Positions 16,322 to 25,934 are shown, numbered from the stretch's first letter. The stretch is DNA of 64,000 nucleotides from CAYJAD01 sp964370675 (GCA_964370675.1 CAYJKC010000002.1:46622-110621); one strand, 5' to 3'. The notes: generated by a model from the letters alone, not told the origin. Numbers and translations are program-made.

Positions 16322-17619
16322 AGCATTTTTTTCATGACAAGTCTTGCCAAAAGCTCCACAGAGCGCATAAGTCCAGCTTCATCAAAATCAAATTTTTCAT
16401 TGTGGTGGCCGGCCTTTAAATTTACCCCAACCTGAATATATGTACCCTTGCCCCCACGTTTTTGAACATCTTGCAAAAGCCAAGTAAAATCTTCTGAAGC
16501 TAAAAATCTAGCACTTAATAAAATATTTTTAAAACATGGCATGTCTTTTGCCACATCATAAACATCCTTGGCAAGATCTTCATCAGAATATCCACTAATA
16601 CAAGATCCAACACGTTTTAGTTTATATTCACAACCCCACATCTCAGCAGCTGCTTTACTTATGCGTGTAACTTCGTCTTGCATCCATGTATCTAAATTTG
16701 AATCTATGCCCCTTGTCTCTCCTGCTAACCAGACCTTAGCCGGAATTACATTGGGCGCGCCATCAACTACCATGAGTTGACCTACATTGACTCTAGTTTC
16801 ACCATGTCCATGGCGTGAAATGCTTAAAATCCCTTGAGCTGCAGCCATGGCTGCCATAAGCGCATTATGCCCTTCTTGAGGAGCAAGCCCCGCATGAGCA
16901 GCCTTGCCAGTGTAAGTTAATTCAAAAGAAGTTACTGCCAAAAAATCAGTGGTTGAACAAATTAAAGTCTGTGCATCCTTAGCTTGCACACCTAGATGTA
17001 TACCAATAAGCTCTTGAACATCATTCATAACTCCAGCATCAAGCATGGCTTTTGCCCCTTGACCAACCTCTTCAGCTGGTTGAAAAATAAGGCGCACAAC
17101 ACCTTTTAAGTCGTGCTGAATATCATGCAAAATTAAGGCAAGCCCAAGACCAATGGCCACATGACCATCGTGACCACAAGCATGCATAAAACCAGTATTG
17201 CAAGATGCAAAACCTTCATTTTGTGGCCTGTGATTTTTAGCACTGCTCTCCACAGTTATTATTGCATCTATGTCAAAACGCAGTGCCATAATAGGTCCAC
17301 TGCCAACTTCACCTATATCTAACCAAAGTCCGGTGAGCCCATCACCCATTTTTTCCACAAGCTTTGGGTCTGCACCTTGTGAAATGGCACGCTCTCTGGA
17401 TTTGGCGCATTGCTCTGCGCTTGGTGGTGCAAGGCGTGATGAAGCTTTTATGGCAGCTTCACCCATGTTGATCTCATAGCCAAGCTCTTGCAAAAAACTA
17501 GCAATAAAAGCCGTAGTTCTATATTCATTCCATCCAGATTCTGGATGTTTGTGTATGTTTTGGCGAATTTCGTGTATTTTTGAAGTTATTGATTGTAGTT
17601 TTTGATCTAAATTATACAT
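16318..17619 (-). CDS. M20-family amidohydrolase, AbgA-like
   Basis: A 433-residue metal-dependent amidohydrolase of the M20/M40 peptidase family. It resembles the A subunit of p-aminobenzoyl-glutamate hydrolase along its length: NEGFASCNTGFMHACGHDGH (about residues 131-150; Cys/His metal ligands), LIFQPAEE with the catalytic Glu, VNVG and ETRG stretches, and the C-terminal AGHHNEKFDFDE. Family members cleave N-acyl amino acids, indole-acetyl amino acids or aminobenzoyl-glutamate. No AbgB subunit or AbgT transporter is nearby, so the true substrate is open. It has no signal peptide. Confidence 0.88.
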   Translation of the reverse strand: MYNLDQKLQSITSKIHEIRQNIHKHPESGWNEYRTTAFIASFLQELGYEINMGEAAIKASSRLAPPSAEQCAKSRERAISQGADPKLVEKMGDGLTGLWLDIGEVGSGPIMALRFDIDAIITVESSAKNHRPQNEGFASCNTGFMHACGHDGHVAIGLGLALILHDIQHDLKGVVRLIFQPAEEVGQGAKAMLDAGVMNDVQELIGIHLGVQAKDAQTLICSTTDFLAVTSFELTYTGKAAHAGLAPQEGHNALMAAMAAAQGILSISRHGHGETRVNVGQLMVVDGAPNVIPAKVWLAGETRGIDSNLDTWMQDEVTRISKAAAEMWGCEYKLKRVGSCISGYSDEDLAKDVYDVAKDMPCFKNILLSARFLASEDFTWLLQDVQKRGGKGTYIQVGVNLKAGHHNEKFDFDEAGLMRSVELLARLVMKKML

Positions 17620-17739
17620 TAACTCTCCCTTTTATATCCAAGTAAATCACTAAGTTTTAGTTAACACAATGAACTATATGATGAAAAATGAATAAATTTT
17701 TTTTTCTGCTTGCCATAAATCCAAGCAACGTGTATTGTT

Positions 17740-17767
17740 TTGTCAAAGACTTCGTGTTTATTATAGG
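17740..17767 (+). promoter_or_regulatory. Candidate sigma-70 promoter of the zinc-ribbon membrane protein gene
   Basis: TTGTCA (17740-17745), a 16-base spacer and TATAGG (17762-17767) lie about 80 bases before the ATG at 17847. The match is partial and found by eye. Confidence 0.35.
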
Positions 17768-17846
17768 TCAATAATAATGTTGTATCAATGAAAAATATTT
17801 GAATTTTAATTTAATAGTTTAAATTTATAAACTTTTTGATGTTAAT

Positions 17847-18566
17847 ATGAGCCAATTAAAAAATACATTTGCATGTAGGGTGTGTGAGAATCCAGTTTCA
17901 GTGGAAACTAATCTTTGCACTTTTTGTGGTTTTCAGCATCTGAAAAATTTTAAGTTTAAATTTTTATTTATTTTATTGGGTCTTATAGCGTGTTTTACAA
18001 TTTTAACTTTTTATAGCATTGGTAGTGAGCATATTGCTATTTTTAGTGATAACGAAGAATTGTTATTACCAGCTCATGGACAAAACTTTCCGCTGGAAGA
18101 ACAAAAATTCATTGAGGTGTTAACTAGTTATAAAAATATATATATGCAGAGTGAAGAAGAAAAAGAAAATGGAAGCTATAGCGACGTAGTTGTATTTCGC
18201 GCCCAAAGAAAGCAAGATATAGAAAGTCTAAAGCTAAGTGCAAAAGTTGTAAATTGGGTTGGTGAGGTAACTTTTTTGCAACTGAACGGGCAGGGCAATG
18301 CTACACTTTGTGTTAGCATTTCACCTGATATAGTCTTGCAAACTGCCAAGCACGCTAGAGAAGACTTTGCAACAAATAGTATTATTCTTAAAAATACCTC
18401 ATTATTTAATCAAGTCAAAAAATTAGAAAAAGGCGACTTCGTAACTTTTTCTGGTACATTTTTTCCAGCTAGTGAAGATATATTTAAAGAACTTAGTTTA
18501 AGCATGCATGCCAGCATGGTGCGTCCTACCTTCTTATTTGATTTTACATCCGTAACAAAGCAATAG
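17847..18566 (+). CDS. Zinc-ribbon, single-TM protein with possible OB-fold domain
   Basis: I do not recognise a specific family. The 239-residue protein begins with a CxxC...CxxC zinc ribbon (CRVC at about 10-13 and CTFC at about 23-26). A strongly hydrophobic transmembrane segment follows at about residues 34-56, then an extracytoplasmic domain. Its last part (VNWVGEVTFLQLNG, later KGDFVTFSGTFFPA) has the strand pattern of an OB-fold of the tRNA_anti-like kind, a common arrangement in small membrane proteins with a zinc ribbon. The expected topology is ribbon inside and OB domain outside. It is monocistronic and convergent with cls, 27 bases apart. Confidence 0.7.
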   Translation: MSQLKNTFACRVCENPVSVETNLCTFCGFQHLKNFKFKFLFILLGLIACFTILTFYSIGSEHIAIFSDNEELLLPAHGQNFPLEEQKFIEVLTSYKNIYMQSEEEKENGSYSDVVVFRAQRKQDIESLKLSAKVVNWVGEVTFLQLNGQGNATLCVSISPDIVLQTAKHAREDFATNSIILKNTSLFNQVKKLEKGDFVTFSGTFFPASEDIFKELSLSMHASMVRPTFLFDFTSVTKQ

Positions 18567-18593
18567 CCTAAATACAAGCCTATTAATCAGCAT

Positions 18594-20048
18594 TTATAAA
18601 TATGGTGAAAAAAGCCAGCAAGCAGCATTGCGTAAACGCTTTGCCAAGCTGAGCTTTTGGTGATCAAGCATGGTGTATTCGCGGCTTTTTAATTGTTTAT
18701 AATCAAAATAATTTGTCATTTTTCTAGTAAATGAAGTGTCAAAACATTCTACATTTAATTCAAAATTTAGGCGTAAGCTTCGCGCATCAAGGTTGGCTGA
18801 GCCAATCTGTGTATAATAACCATCCACCATTAAAAGCTTAGTATGGGCGAAAGGTGCTGGCTGATAAAAAATGCGTACACCAGATTCTAGTAAAATAGGT
18901 AAAAGGTGTTGGCTTGCCCAATGTACATAAAATAAATTATTTTTTGCTGGCAAAATAACCCGCACATCAAGTCCACGCACAGCGGCTGCTTTTAATGCAC
19001 CTACTACTTCATGCGTGGGCAGAAAATAGGGTGTTATTAAACAAATGCTTTTTCTTGCAGCACCCATAATTGTGTATAGAATTTCGTGCAAGGGGTCTCG
19101 TCCTGTACCCGGACCATCTAAAATCATCCTGCAAAGTACATCACCGCACATATTTTCCTCTGTGCTGTGTGTTGTGTTATAATCATTGGTGCAAAAACCC
19201 CAGTCTAATAAAAAAGCTTCGCGTAATTGCGCCACAATGGGACCAGAACATTTAAAATGCACGTCTTGAACGCTAAATTTGGCATGCCTTTGCACGTGAT
19301 TATCAGAAATATTCATGCCGCCAGTAAATCCTAGGCTATCTGCCACAAGCACTTTTCGATGATTACGTAAGTTTATAGCAAGATTTGGGGGGTAAATGCG
19401 TGGAGGCAGAAATTGTGTCACCTTAACATTTTCATTGCAAAGCTTTTTCCAAGGCCAAGACAAAGAATATAAACGTGCCCCAAGTCCATCTACAATAACC
19501 CGCACATCAACACCACGTTTGGCAGCATTACTTAAAGCACTACAAAAATCTTTGGCTGTATCTCCAGCATTAAAAATATAAGTGGTAAGGTACACGTGAT
19601 GCTTAGCATTTGCTATGGCATCAAGCATTTGAGGGTAGGCTTCGTCGCCATTAATAAGTGGTCTTATATCATTGCCGCCACTAAGAGCACGCTTGCTAAG
19701 CTTTAAGCCTATGCCTGCAAAGTGGTGAAATTTCTTTTGAATAAGTTCATTAGTCATATGACAGGTGGACTTATCAAAGCTATTTTTTTGTGGTCCACCT
19801 TCATGGAGGCTTTGCATCGCCTTTGATGCTGCACTATGCATAAGCTTTACAGCACGACTTTCTGCCCTTGCAATGCCAAATAGGTAATATAAAATGCTAC
19901 CCACAAGTGGAAGAAATAAGGCTGCTACAGTCCAGCCTAAGGCAGCACGCGGATTACTTTTATTTAATAGTATATGACCTATTGTAAGCCACGATAGTAG
20001 ATGAGCTAAAATTAATCCTACGGCTTGAAACGATGTTAATAATTCCAT
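18594..20048 (-). CDS. cls: Cardiolipin synthase (phospholipase D superfamily)
   Basis: A 484-residue membrane enzyme that joins two phosphatidylglycerols into cardiolipin and glycerol. Two N-terminal transmembrane helices (about 5-25 and 37-56) precede two phospholipase D domains. Their HKD motifs are both visible: HRKVLVADS near residue 238 and HTKLLMVDGYYTQIGSANLDARS near 403. The length is normal for ClsA. It follows, on the same strand, the large kinase-like gene with a 56-base gap and may be read from the same transcript. Confidence 0.94.
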   Translation of the reverse strand: MELLTSFQAVGLILAHLLSWLTIGHILLNKSNPRAALGWTVAALFLPLVGSILYYLFGIARAESRAVKLMHSAASKAMQSLHEGGPQKNSFDKSTCHMTNELIQKKFHHFAGIGLKLSKRALSGGNDIRPLINGDEAYPQMLDAIANAKHHVYLTTYIFNAGDTAKDFCSALSNAAKRGVDVRVIVDGLGARLYSLSWPWKKLCNENVKVTQFLPPRIYPPNLAINLRNHRKVLVADSLGFTGGMNISDNHVQRHAKFSVQDVHFKCSGPIVAQLREAFLLDWGFCTNDYNTTHSTEENMCGDVLCRMILDGPGTGRDPLHEILYTIMGAARKSICLITPYFLPTHEVVGALKAAAVRGLDVRVILPAKNNLFYVHWASQHLLPILLESGVRIFYQPAPFAHTKLLMVDGYYTQIGSANLDARSLRLNFELNVECFDTSFTRKMTNYFDYKQLKSREYTMLDHQKLSLAKRLRNAACWLFSPYL

Positions 20049-20104
20049 AAAATTTTTAAAATTATTTTATCTCTACTAAATAGATTTTTATTTAGCATTT
20101 TTTC

Positions 20105-23100
20105 TTACATTTTTAAGGCTATACGATTTCTTTCTACTCCAATTTCTAACTCAGGGAAAAGATCATGTAATGCATCCATATCACTAGCCTTTGCTGCAGC
20201 TTCTACAGGGCGTGCAAGGCGAGCCAGACTGCGTAGACCAAAGGTTTCTGCATGTTGAATAAGACTACTTACAGCTACAGCGACGCCCTCGGTATTGGCT
20301 GATGCAAAACAATCTTTAGCTTCATTAAGGCTTGTGTCTATATTTTGCAATAGCTCTTGCAAGGGGTCTGCTGATGCAGAGTTTGGCAATGGCGGTGGTG
20401 GTACAACGCGCCTACGAGATTTTGTGGCATCTTCTAGTTTTTGGTCAATTTTTGCAGATAAATCTACTGGTCTTGGTTCTCCCACTTGTTCAATGTGTTC
20501 CATATTATCCTGCTGTTCCACATGTTTGGGTGTATATGCAGGTTGTTTTGGTGACATTGGTTGCTCAGAAACAAAAGGCTCTCCAACTATAACTTGTTCT
20601 TGAAATACTACTTCTTGTTGAGTTGGCATATTAACTTGTGCAGGTTGCTCTTGCGTTTCCAAACTTTCTTCTATTTGTGAGGGCTGCATTTGTTGGTTAG
20701 CATTAACAGGGCTAGAGCTATCTGTTGTATTATTGCTTTGCACAGGTATGGGTTCGCCAACCCACTCCCCTGAGTTTCCAGCTGCATGAGGTTTTGGAGT
20801 ATGGCTATCTGCCAAAGTGTTTTGTTTCATTACAGGCTTAGCAATCTTATTTACAATAGTCATCGCCTTTTTTAATGGAGATTTTTTCTCTGGCTTTGCT
20901 TCTAGCTTTGAAGGAGAACTGTCAATTAATGATGTTAAATATGCGGCATTTGTTTTATCTTTGACAGGTGTTTCTGGCGCAATATTGCTAAGTTGCTCGG
21001 CATTCATTTCTTGGCTAGTAGTGCTCAAAGAGTCAATGAGTGGAAGCAAAATGCCATCACTTAGAGATGAGCCATGTCCAGATGTTGCTGGTTCTGTCTG
21101 TGGGGTATCAGCATGCATGTTTAATGGAGGCATGCTTTTTAAGTTATCTTCCTCTGGCTTAGGCTTTGTTTGGTCAGCAACATGTGTAACTCGAATTTTG
21201 GGCTTGTTTAAAATTTTTGGCGCAGGCTGCATATGCTTAGCAGTTGCTTCTGGCTTAGATTCTTGGGTTGATTTTGTTTCTTTATCCACCATAGATGTGG
21301 GTGCAGGTTTTAAGTTTTTCTCAATTTTAACAGTTGGCTTAGTTATTATGGTTTTCTCTGACTTAGTTTTGGTTTTAGCCTTTGGTGCAGAACTGGATAT
21401 GGTTATAGACGTAGATTTTGGCTCTGCTACCACAGAATCTTTTTTAGGTTCTGCTGGCAATTCTGTATCGGGCTCTGGCATTGTCTCTGGTTCTAAGAGA
21501 GTTTCTTGTGATTGAGCTTGCACTAAATTATGTTCAGTAGTTTGGTCAAAAGCTAATGGCTCAAAGTCTTGTATCTTTTCAACATACTCTTGATTATCAT
21601 TTTGAATAACTTCTACTTTTGGTGTTGTCTCTGGCATTGGCTCTGGTTCAACATTTTGTGTAGCCATTATTTCTGGCTCAAGCATGCTTTCTGGCTCTAA
21701 TGTCGGATTTGAAGTTTGCCCTGCTAAATCTTTCTCTGTAAAATTATGCTCAAATTCAGACTGTGAACTTAACTCAGCTTCAAGTGTAGACATTGGTTCT
21801 GGGTCNNNNNNNNNNNNNNNNNNNNNNNNNNNNNNNNNNNNNNNNNNNNNNNNNNNNNNNNNNNNNNNNNNNNNNNNNNNNNNNNNNNNNNNNNNNNNNN
21901 NNNNNTTTAATGTTTCTTGGGCTTCTTCGTCTTCTTTAGATTCAGGCATGTCAATAATAGGCAGTCCTGTGTCTATAATATGTTCTTCAGAGTTGTTTTC
22001 TGCATTAACAGTAGGGCTTAGTTCTTCCATAGGCTCATGCCCTAAAAGTTCACTAACTATATTGCGCAAATTACTTCTAGTAATGGGCATGGTAAGAATG
22101 TTTGGCAATCCTATTTCTTTTAAGGTTTGATTTTCTGTATTATCAGGGCTAAGTGCTAAGCATAGTGCGGCATCTAAATTATTTTTTTCTTCATATTTAT
22201 GCACGTGATTTATTATTTCTTGTAATTTGTGTAGCTGGATACGCGCGTCAAAAATAAGTAATTTTGCTTCTTGCTTGGCATATAACTCCAAAGTTTCTTT
22301 TTTATTGCGTGCTTCTATTATAGAGTAGGGCAATTTTTCAAGGAAGAAAGACCATAGTTGTCTGTCGGCGTCATTATCAGAAATAATCATAACAGAAGGA
22401 TATGTGCTGTCTTTTGTCCTTTGGCTCTTGTTCAGCATGTCTTGTGTTGTGACTTCACAATGCAAAGTAAATGAAATGGATGCTCCATAAGCATTACTTT
22501 CAACACCAAGGAAACCATGACAACTGGCTGCTAATTCCCAGGCCCTAGCAAGGGCTGAAACACTGCGTTCTTGCGGGGGTTTGCCTGTACCTGTGTCTGT
22601 AACGGTAAAGAGTAGATGACCTGGGTTAATGCTTTCTGGCACTCTGCGCACTGCCAATTGCACAGCGCCACGGTTGGTAGCTCGCACTGAGCTTTCAAGT
22701 AAAAGGCGTAAAACAAAGAGTAGATGAACAGCATCACCTTTATAGCTTTGAGAAAGATGAGGCGGCATAAACCAAGACAGGGCTATATTTTTGCTATCAG
22801 CTAAGGCAGACACGCTATCATGGGCTTGACGCAAAAGACCTTGTAATTCAAAAATATCCCCATTCATATGGCTCATGGATTGAGCTGAACTTCTTTCATT
22901 AACCGGCGCACTTAAAGTATTTGATATTTCACGTGCTACGGTGGAAAGTGACGATACATGCTCACGCACAAGCGGAGGTAAGGCGCAAGATTCTAAAGCT
23001 ACTACATCGCGTAAAAGCTGATCTACTGGCCAGCGCAAATGTTCTTCTAGTGTTACACAAGATGTTTCTTCGTCATTGACTGCATCTTGTTTTGTGCTTT

Positions 23101-24400
23101 GAGCTTCATCAATGGTTATTAATTTAAGGTTTGGGTCATCAAGGCTTAATTCATCGGCATGAAAATCATGCACATCGGTATTTTTATTATTTGCAGCGGT
23201 TTTCGTATCTTTTTCTTGAGCTTTGTCTTTAGAATATTCTTGCGGTGCGGTGGTTCCTGCAATAATAAGAGTACTTAAAGCAATGCCCCACAGTGGTAAA
23301 GTTTGCAAAATAGACAAGGGTAAAAAATGTGGCTCTTGCAGACCAACTAAGGCTATGGCTACTCCTGCAGGAGGTAAAAGTGCTCCCATTAAAAAGCGTC
23401 TTGCACCAGGTAAGCCACTAAGCCATGCTCCTAATGTTGTGGGCACAAGTAAAATGGTTAAAGCTGGCCAAAGAGCCATATAACTCACAGTCCACGCATA
23501 ACCGGGAATAAGAGGAAGAAGGGCTATTGCCACTCCAGGTAATGTCAAAAGCATGTATTGTAGGTCAATAATGCGCGAATATATATTGCTACGCATTAAA
23601 TGCCGCGCTACATGGGGTAGTAACATTAAGGCTAGGCCTGGAGTAACTGCAGCTGGCATGTCTTTAAGTTCAATAAATCCCTTAGGTGTAGGTGGAATAC
23701 CCCAAATGGCGTGAAAAAGTACCACTGCGGTGTATAAGCTTGCCCAAATACGCCATTGACCTCTTTCGGTAAGCCCACGTAAAAGGCTTAATAGCATTAC
23801 AACCCCAAGGGCTATAACTATGGCTGGGCTTGCCATACGTTCAAGGGCTGTGGCGGCATCTTGTGGAGTGCGCAATGTAGGGGCAAACCAAGGGTTTGGC
23901 ATACCATCTAAGCGAACATATGCTGTGAGGGGGGTGGATCTTGCTTCGGGCATTAGAAATATGGATTGTTGAGTAGGGGGATATTTTTGCCACTCTGTAA
24001 TGTCAATAAGAGCATTATATCTTGGGACGTATAGTGTGGGGGTTGGAGGAAGCCCTGACCCTAAGTCTAAGAGCAATGCATCAGGAGCAGTGTATGAGTC
24101 TCGCTCAGCTAAAGTAAAACGCAACCAAACAGTACCGCTTTCTTTTGGCAATTCATGAATATTTAGAGGATTAAAGCTATCTTGTATGGCTTGTTTTTGT
24201 ATATCTTCTATACTTAAATTACCATCTCGGTCGATGAAAAAATCAAAGCTATTAGGTAGTGATATGGAGTTTTGAGAAATATTAGCCGGAATAGGTTCGG
24301 TTGCAAAACTAGGAGAAATGCACAGTGAAAAGTAAAAAAATAATAAAAAAGTGATACTTACATATTGTATAGGTGTAAGGTACTTCTTTAGCATTGCCAT
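20105..24400 (-). CDS. Large 7TM hybrid-kinase-like protein with degraded catalytic motifs
   Basis: About 1431 residues as assembled. Order: signal peptide (1-33), periplasmic 7TMR-DISM-type sensor domain (45-180), seven or so TM segments (190-385), a DHp-like helix pair with H454 in EEHLRWPVD, an ATPase-like domain (555-645) with DTGTG at 602-606, and a receiver (668-787). A very long Pro/Glu/Lys/Thr linker (790 to about 1340) and an Hpt-like C-terminal bundle follow. Several key residues look lost. The N-box Asn is Ser (S570), no GLGL G2 box is seen, the receiver Lys is Met (M771; phospho-acceptor D718 remains), and the Hpt His position aligns with S1378. It may be a scaffold or pseudokinase. 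The 100-N assembly gap falls in the linker; the frame is kept across it only if exactly 100 bases are missing. Confidence 0.8.
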   Translation of the reverse strand: MAMLKKYLTPIQYVSITFLLFFYFSLCISPSFATEPIPANISQNSISLPNSFDFFIDRDGNLSIEDIQKQAIQDSFNPLNIHELPKESGTVWLRFTLAERDSYTAPDALLLDLGSGLPPTPTLYVPRYNALIDITEWQKYPPTQQSIFLMPEARSTPLTAYVRLDGMPNPWFAPTLRTPQDAATALERMASPAIVIALGVVMLLSLLRGLTERGQWRIWASLYTAVVLFHAIWGIPPTPKGFIELKDMPAAVTPGLALMLLPHVARHLMRSNIYSRIIDLQYMLLTLPGVAIALLPLIPGYAWTVSYMALWPALTILLVPTTLGAWLSGLPGARRFLMGALLPPAGVAIALVGLQEPHFLPLSILQTLPLWGIALSTLIIAGTTAPQEYSKDKAQEKDTKTAANNKNTDVHDFHADELSLDDPNLKLITIDEAQSTKQDAVNDEETSCVTLEEHLRWPVDQLLRDVVALESCALPPLVREHVSSLSTVAREISNTLSAPVNERSSAQSMSHMNGDIFELQGLLRQAHDSVSALADSKNIALSWFMPPHLSQSYKGDAVHLLFVLRLLLESSVRATNRGAVQLAVRRVPESINPGHLLFTVTDTGTGKPPQERSVSALARAWELAASCHGFLGVESNAYGASISFTLHCEVTTQDMLNKSQRTKDSTYPSVMIISDNDADRQLWSFFLEKLPYSIIEARNKKETLELYAKQEAKLLIFDARIQLHKLQEIINHVHKYEEKNNLDAALCLALSPDNTENQTLKEIGLPNILTMPITRSNLRNIVSELLGHEPMEELSPTVNAENNSEEHIIDTGLPIIDMPESKEDEEAQETLXXXXXXXXXXXXXXXXXXXXXXXXXXXXXXXXXXDPEPMSTLEAELSSQSEFEHNFTEKDLAGQTSNPTLEPESMLEPEIMATQNVEPEPMPETTPKVEVIQNDNQEYVEKIQDFEPLAFDQTTEHNLVQAQSQETLLEPETMPEPDTELPAEPKKDSVVAEPKSTSITISSSAPKAKTKTKSEKTIITKPTVKIEKNLKPAPTSMVDKETKSTQESKPEATAKHMQPAPKILNKPKIRVTHVADQTKPKPEEDNLKSMPPLNMHADTPQTEPATSGHGSSLSDGILLPLIDSLSTTSQEMNAEQLSNIAPETPVKDKTNAAYLTSLIDSSPSKLEAKPEKKSPLKKAMTIVNKIAKPVMKQNTLADSHTPKPHAAGNSGEWVGEPIPVQSNNTTDSSSPVNANQQMQPSQIEESLETQEQPAQVNMPTQQEVVFQEQVIVGEPFVSEQPMSPKQPAYTPKHVEQQDNMEHIEQVGEPRPVDLSAKIDQKLEDATKSRRRVVPPPPLPNSASADPLQELLQNIDTSLNEAKDCFASANTEGVAVAVSSLIQHAETFGLRSLARLARPVEAAAKASDMDALHDLFPELEIGVERNRIALKM
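21806..21905. other. Assembly gap (100 N)
   Basis: Exactly 100 undetermined bases. The round number suggests a placeholder whose true length is unknown. It lies in the repetitive EPEPMPE-type linker of the kinase-like gene, whose repeated Glu/Pro codons are a likely cause of the assembly break. Confidence 0.98.
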
Positions 24401-24446
24401 CTCCTATGTCTTATATATAGCTTGTTCGGGGCTTTAGTGCGTCTAT

Positions 24447-24477
24447 ATGCAGACCTCTACTATGTAGAGGTCTGCAT
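24447..24477 (-). terminator. Strong hairpin after the ccm/TPR operon
   Basis: ATGCAGACCTCTA (24447-24459) and TAGAGGTCTGCAT (24465-24477) form a perfect 13-bp stem with a 5-base loop, about 110 bases after the last TPR gene. It lacks a clear T run on either strand, so it may be a processing or 3'-stability element rather than a classical terminator. Confidence 0.5.
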
Positions 24478-24586
24478 CTTAAAAATCATGAGTTAAATTG
24501 TAGGACTATAAAGCAGAAAAATCAAGCTTTTAACAATTCTTATTAAAGCAAAAACATGAGAGTGATAGCAAATGGTAATTTATTTA

Positions 24587-25180
24587 TTATTTCAACTTAT
24601 TAATCATGTCTTTCAATGGTTCACCATTGGGGGCTGTGGCTTTTGGATCAAGGCGTAAGAGTTGTTCCCATTTTTCAATGCCTTCAGCTTCGCGTTTTAG
24701 ATCATAGAATAATACAATACCAGCATTGAAAAGAGAATTTTTATGAGCAGGATTAAGGCTTGAGGCTTTAATATATGATTGTAGGGCTAATTCATATTGA
24801 CCAAGTGCTCTATACATGGTGCCACGGTCAGTTAAAACATCAGGATTATTGGGTTGCAATTCTAAGGCGCGCGTATATGCCTTTACTGATTCAGTGGGAT
24901 TTTGAGCGTCAAAATATAAATTTCCTAGTGTTATCCACGCTTTGGTATTGCTAGGATCACTTTCGGTTGCAGCCTTAGCTTTTGCAATTTCGGCACTTGC
25001 TTGATTGCTTTGTCCAGCATCGTTACCACTTGGGGTTGAAAAGCTACCAAAACTTGTGACTAATGTGCCCATATATAAACCAAAAACTAGGGCAGCAATT
25101 ATAGATACTACAAACGTGCTTTTACGAACATATTGAGCATTTTCTTCATTTGTTTTATTTGTTTTGTTTTTTACGGCCAT
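24587..25180 (-). CDS. Membrane-anchored TPR protein, second in ccm operon
   Basis: A 197-residue protein with a short cytoplasmic N-terminus, one TM helix (about 22-44) and a periplasmic domain of about three TPR repeats (about 66-170; for example AWITLGNLYFDAQNPTESVKAYTRALELQPN). The signal-anchor plus TPR layout resembles the periplasmic part of CcmI/NrfG-type cytochrome c assembly factors that hold apocytochromes. It is the last gene of the ccm cluster, 17 bases after its TPR paralogue. The exact role is inferred from position, not shown by sequence. Confidence 0.82.
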   Translation of the reverse strand: MAVKNKTNKTNEENAQYVRKSTFVVSIIAALVFGLYMGTLVTSFGSFSTPSGNDAGQSNQASAEIAKAKAATESDPSNTKAWITLGNLYFDAQNPTESVKAYTRALELQPNNPDVLTDRGTMYRALGQYELALQSYIKASSLNPAHKNSLFNAGIVLFYDLKREAEGIEKWEQLLRLDPKATAPNGEPLKDMINKLK

Positions 25181-25197
25181 GGCTGTGTTCCTTCGCT

Positions 25198-25794
25198 TTA
25201 CTTTGGTTGAGGGTTCTTAGCTTTTTCAATTTCAGCACGAATTATATCTTTTAATTCGTCCGGTGCACTTGGGTCTTTTAGCCCAAGTTCAAATTCAGCA
25301 ATACCTTTTTCAACATTTTTGAAGTGATACACTTGCAAAATTCCAAGGCTATAGCGTGCAGAAGCATTGTCTTGTAGGGCAACTACTTGCTCAAAAGATT
25401 TAACTGCTTCGTCATGACGGTCAGCATTATATAAGATAATGCCATGCAAGTAGTGTAGCTGTGCGTTGTTTGCTTCAAGCGAAAGAGCACGATGTATAAA
25501 GTTTTCTGCAGCATCAAGCTCGCCACTTTCTATAAGATGTTCGGTCAGATGAATAAGTGTAGGTACATCATTGGGGTTTTCTTTAACAGCTTGCATGAGG
25601 TTGCCAACTTCTGGTGACATAGGCATGCCGCCTTCATCTGCATTCATGGATTGTTGTTGCATGCCACCACCGCCGCGACCTTGCACAACCAAGTGTGGAT
25701 TGCTAACCCTTTGTACCATGGCGACGGCAAGCATTGTTATTAAGCCAAGAGCCAAGGCCGCTAAAACTATATTGCGTTGAGTTATATTATTCAT
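25198..25794 (-). CDS. Membrane-anchored TPR protein, first in ccm operon
   Basis: A 198-residue protein with an N-terminal TM anchor (about 8-26), a Gly/Met/Gln-rich hinge (about 38-55) and TPR repeats from about 70 onward (LIHLTEHLIESGELDAAENF, then LHYLHGIILYNADRHDEAVK). It is likely a CcmI-like apocytochrome-binding factor, on the basis of its position immediately after ccmD. I use the ATG at 25794, which overlaps the end of ccmD by 8 bases. A TTG two codons earlier (25800) is also possible. AAGGAG lies upstream, inside ccmD. Confidence 0.82.
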   Translation of the reverse strand: MNNITQRNIVLAALALGLITMLAVAMVQRVSNPHLVVQGRGGGGMQQQSMNADEGGMPMSPEVGNLMQAVKENPNDVPTLIHLTEHLIESGELDAAENFIHRALSLEANNAQLHYLHGIILYNADRHDEAVKSFEQVVALQDNASARYSLGILQVYHFKNVEKGIAEFELGLKDPSAPDELKDIIRAEIEKAKNPQPK

Positions 25795-25924
25795 GTTCAA
25801 GGGTCTCCTTTAAGTGCAGACGTTGTTCAAGGTTTTTTTGGGTTTTAGCCAGAAAAAATACATAAGCACCAATGCCAAGCCATACGGCAATATTAGCACT
25901 CATAAGCCAGTATATACTTTCCAT
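25787..25924 (-). CDS. ccmD: CcmD-like small haem exporter protein
   Basis: A 45-codon gene between ccmC and the TPR genes. It encodes a protein starting MESIYWLMSANIAVWLGIG, with one TM helix (about 5-26) followed by a charged helix (KTQKNLEQRLHLKETLEHE). That is the layout of CcmD, which releases holo-CcmE from the CcmABC complex. CcmD sequences are poorly conserved, so the assignment rests on size, topology and position. The start lies 10 bases after the ccmC stop, and the 3' end overlaps the next start. Confidence 0.8.
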   Translation of the reverse strand: MESIYWLMSANIAVWLGIGAYVFFLAKTQKNLEQRLHLKETLEHE

Positions 25925-25934
25925 AGTGGTACTC

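Noticed and set aside
20817..21515. Long plus-strand ORF (232 codons) opposite the kinase-like gene
   Set aside because: It is antisense to the low-complexity linker, where biased codons keep the opposite frame open; no ribosome site or family match.
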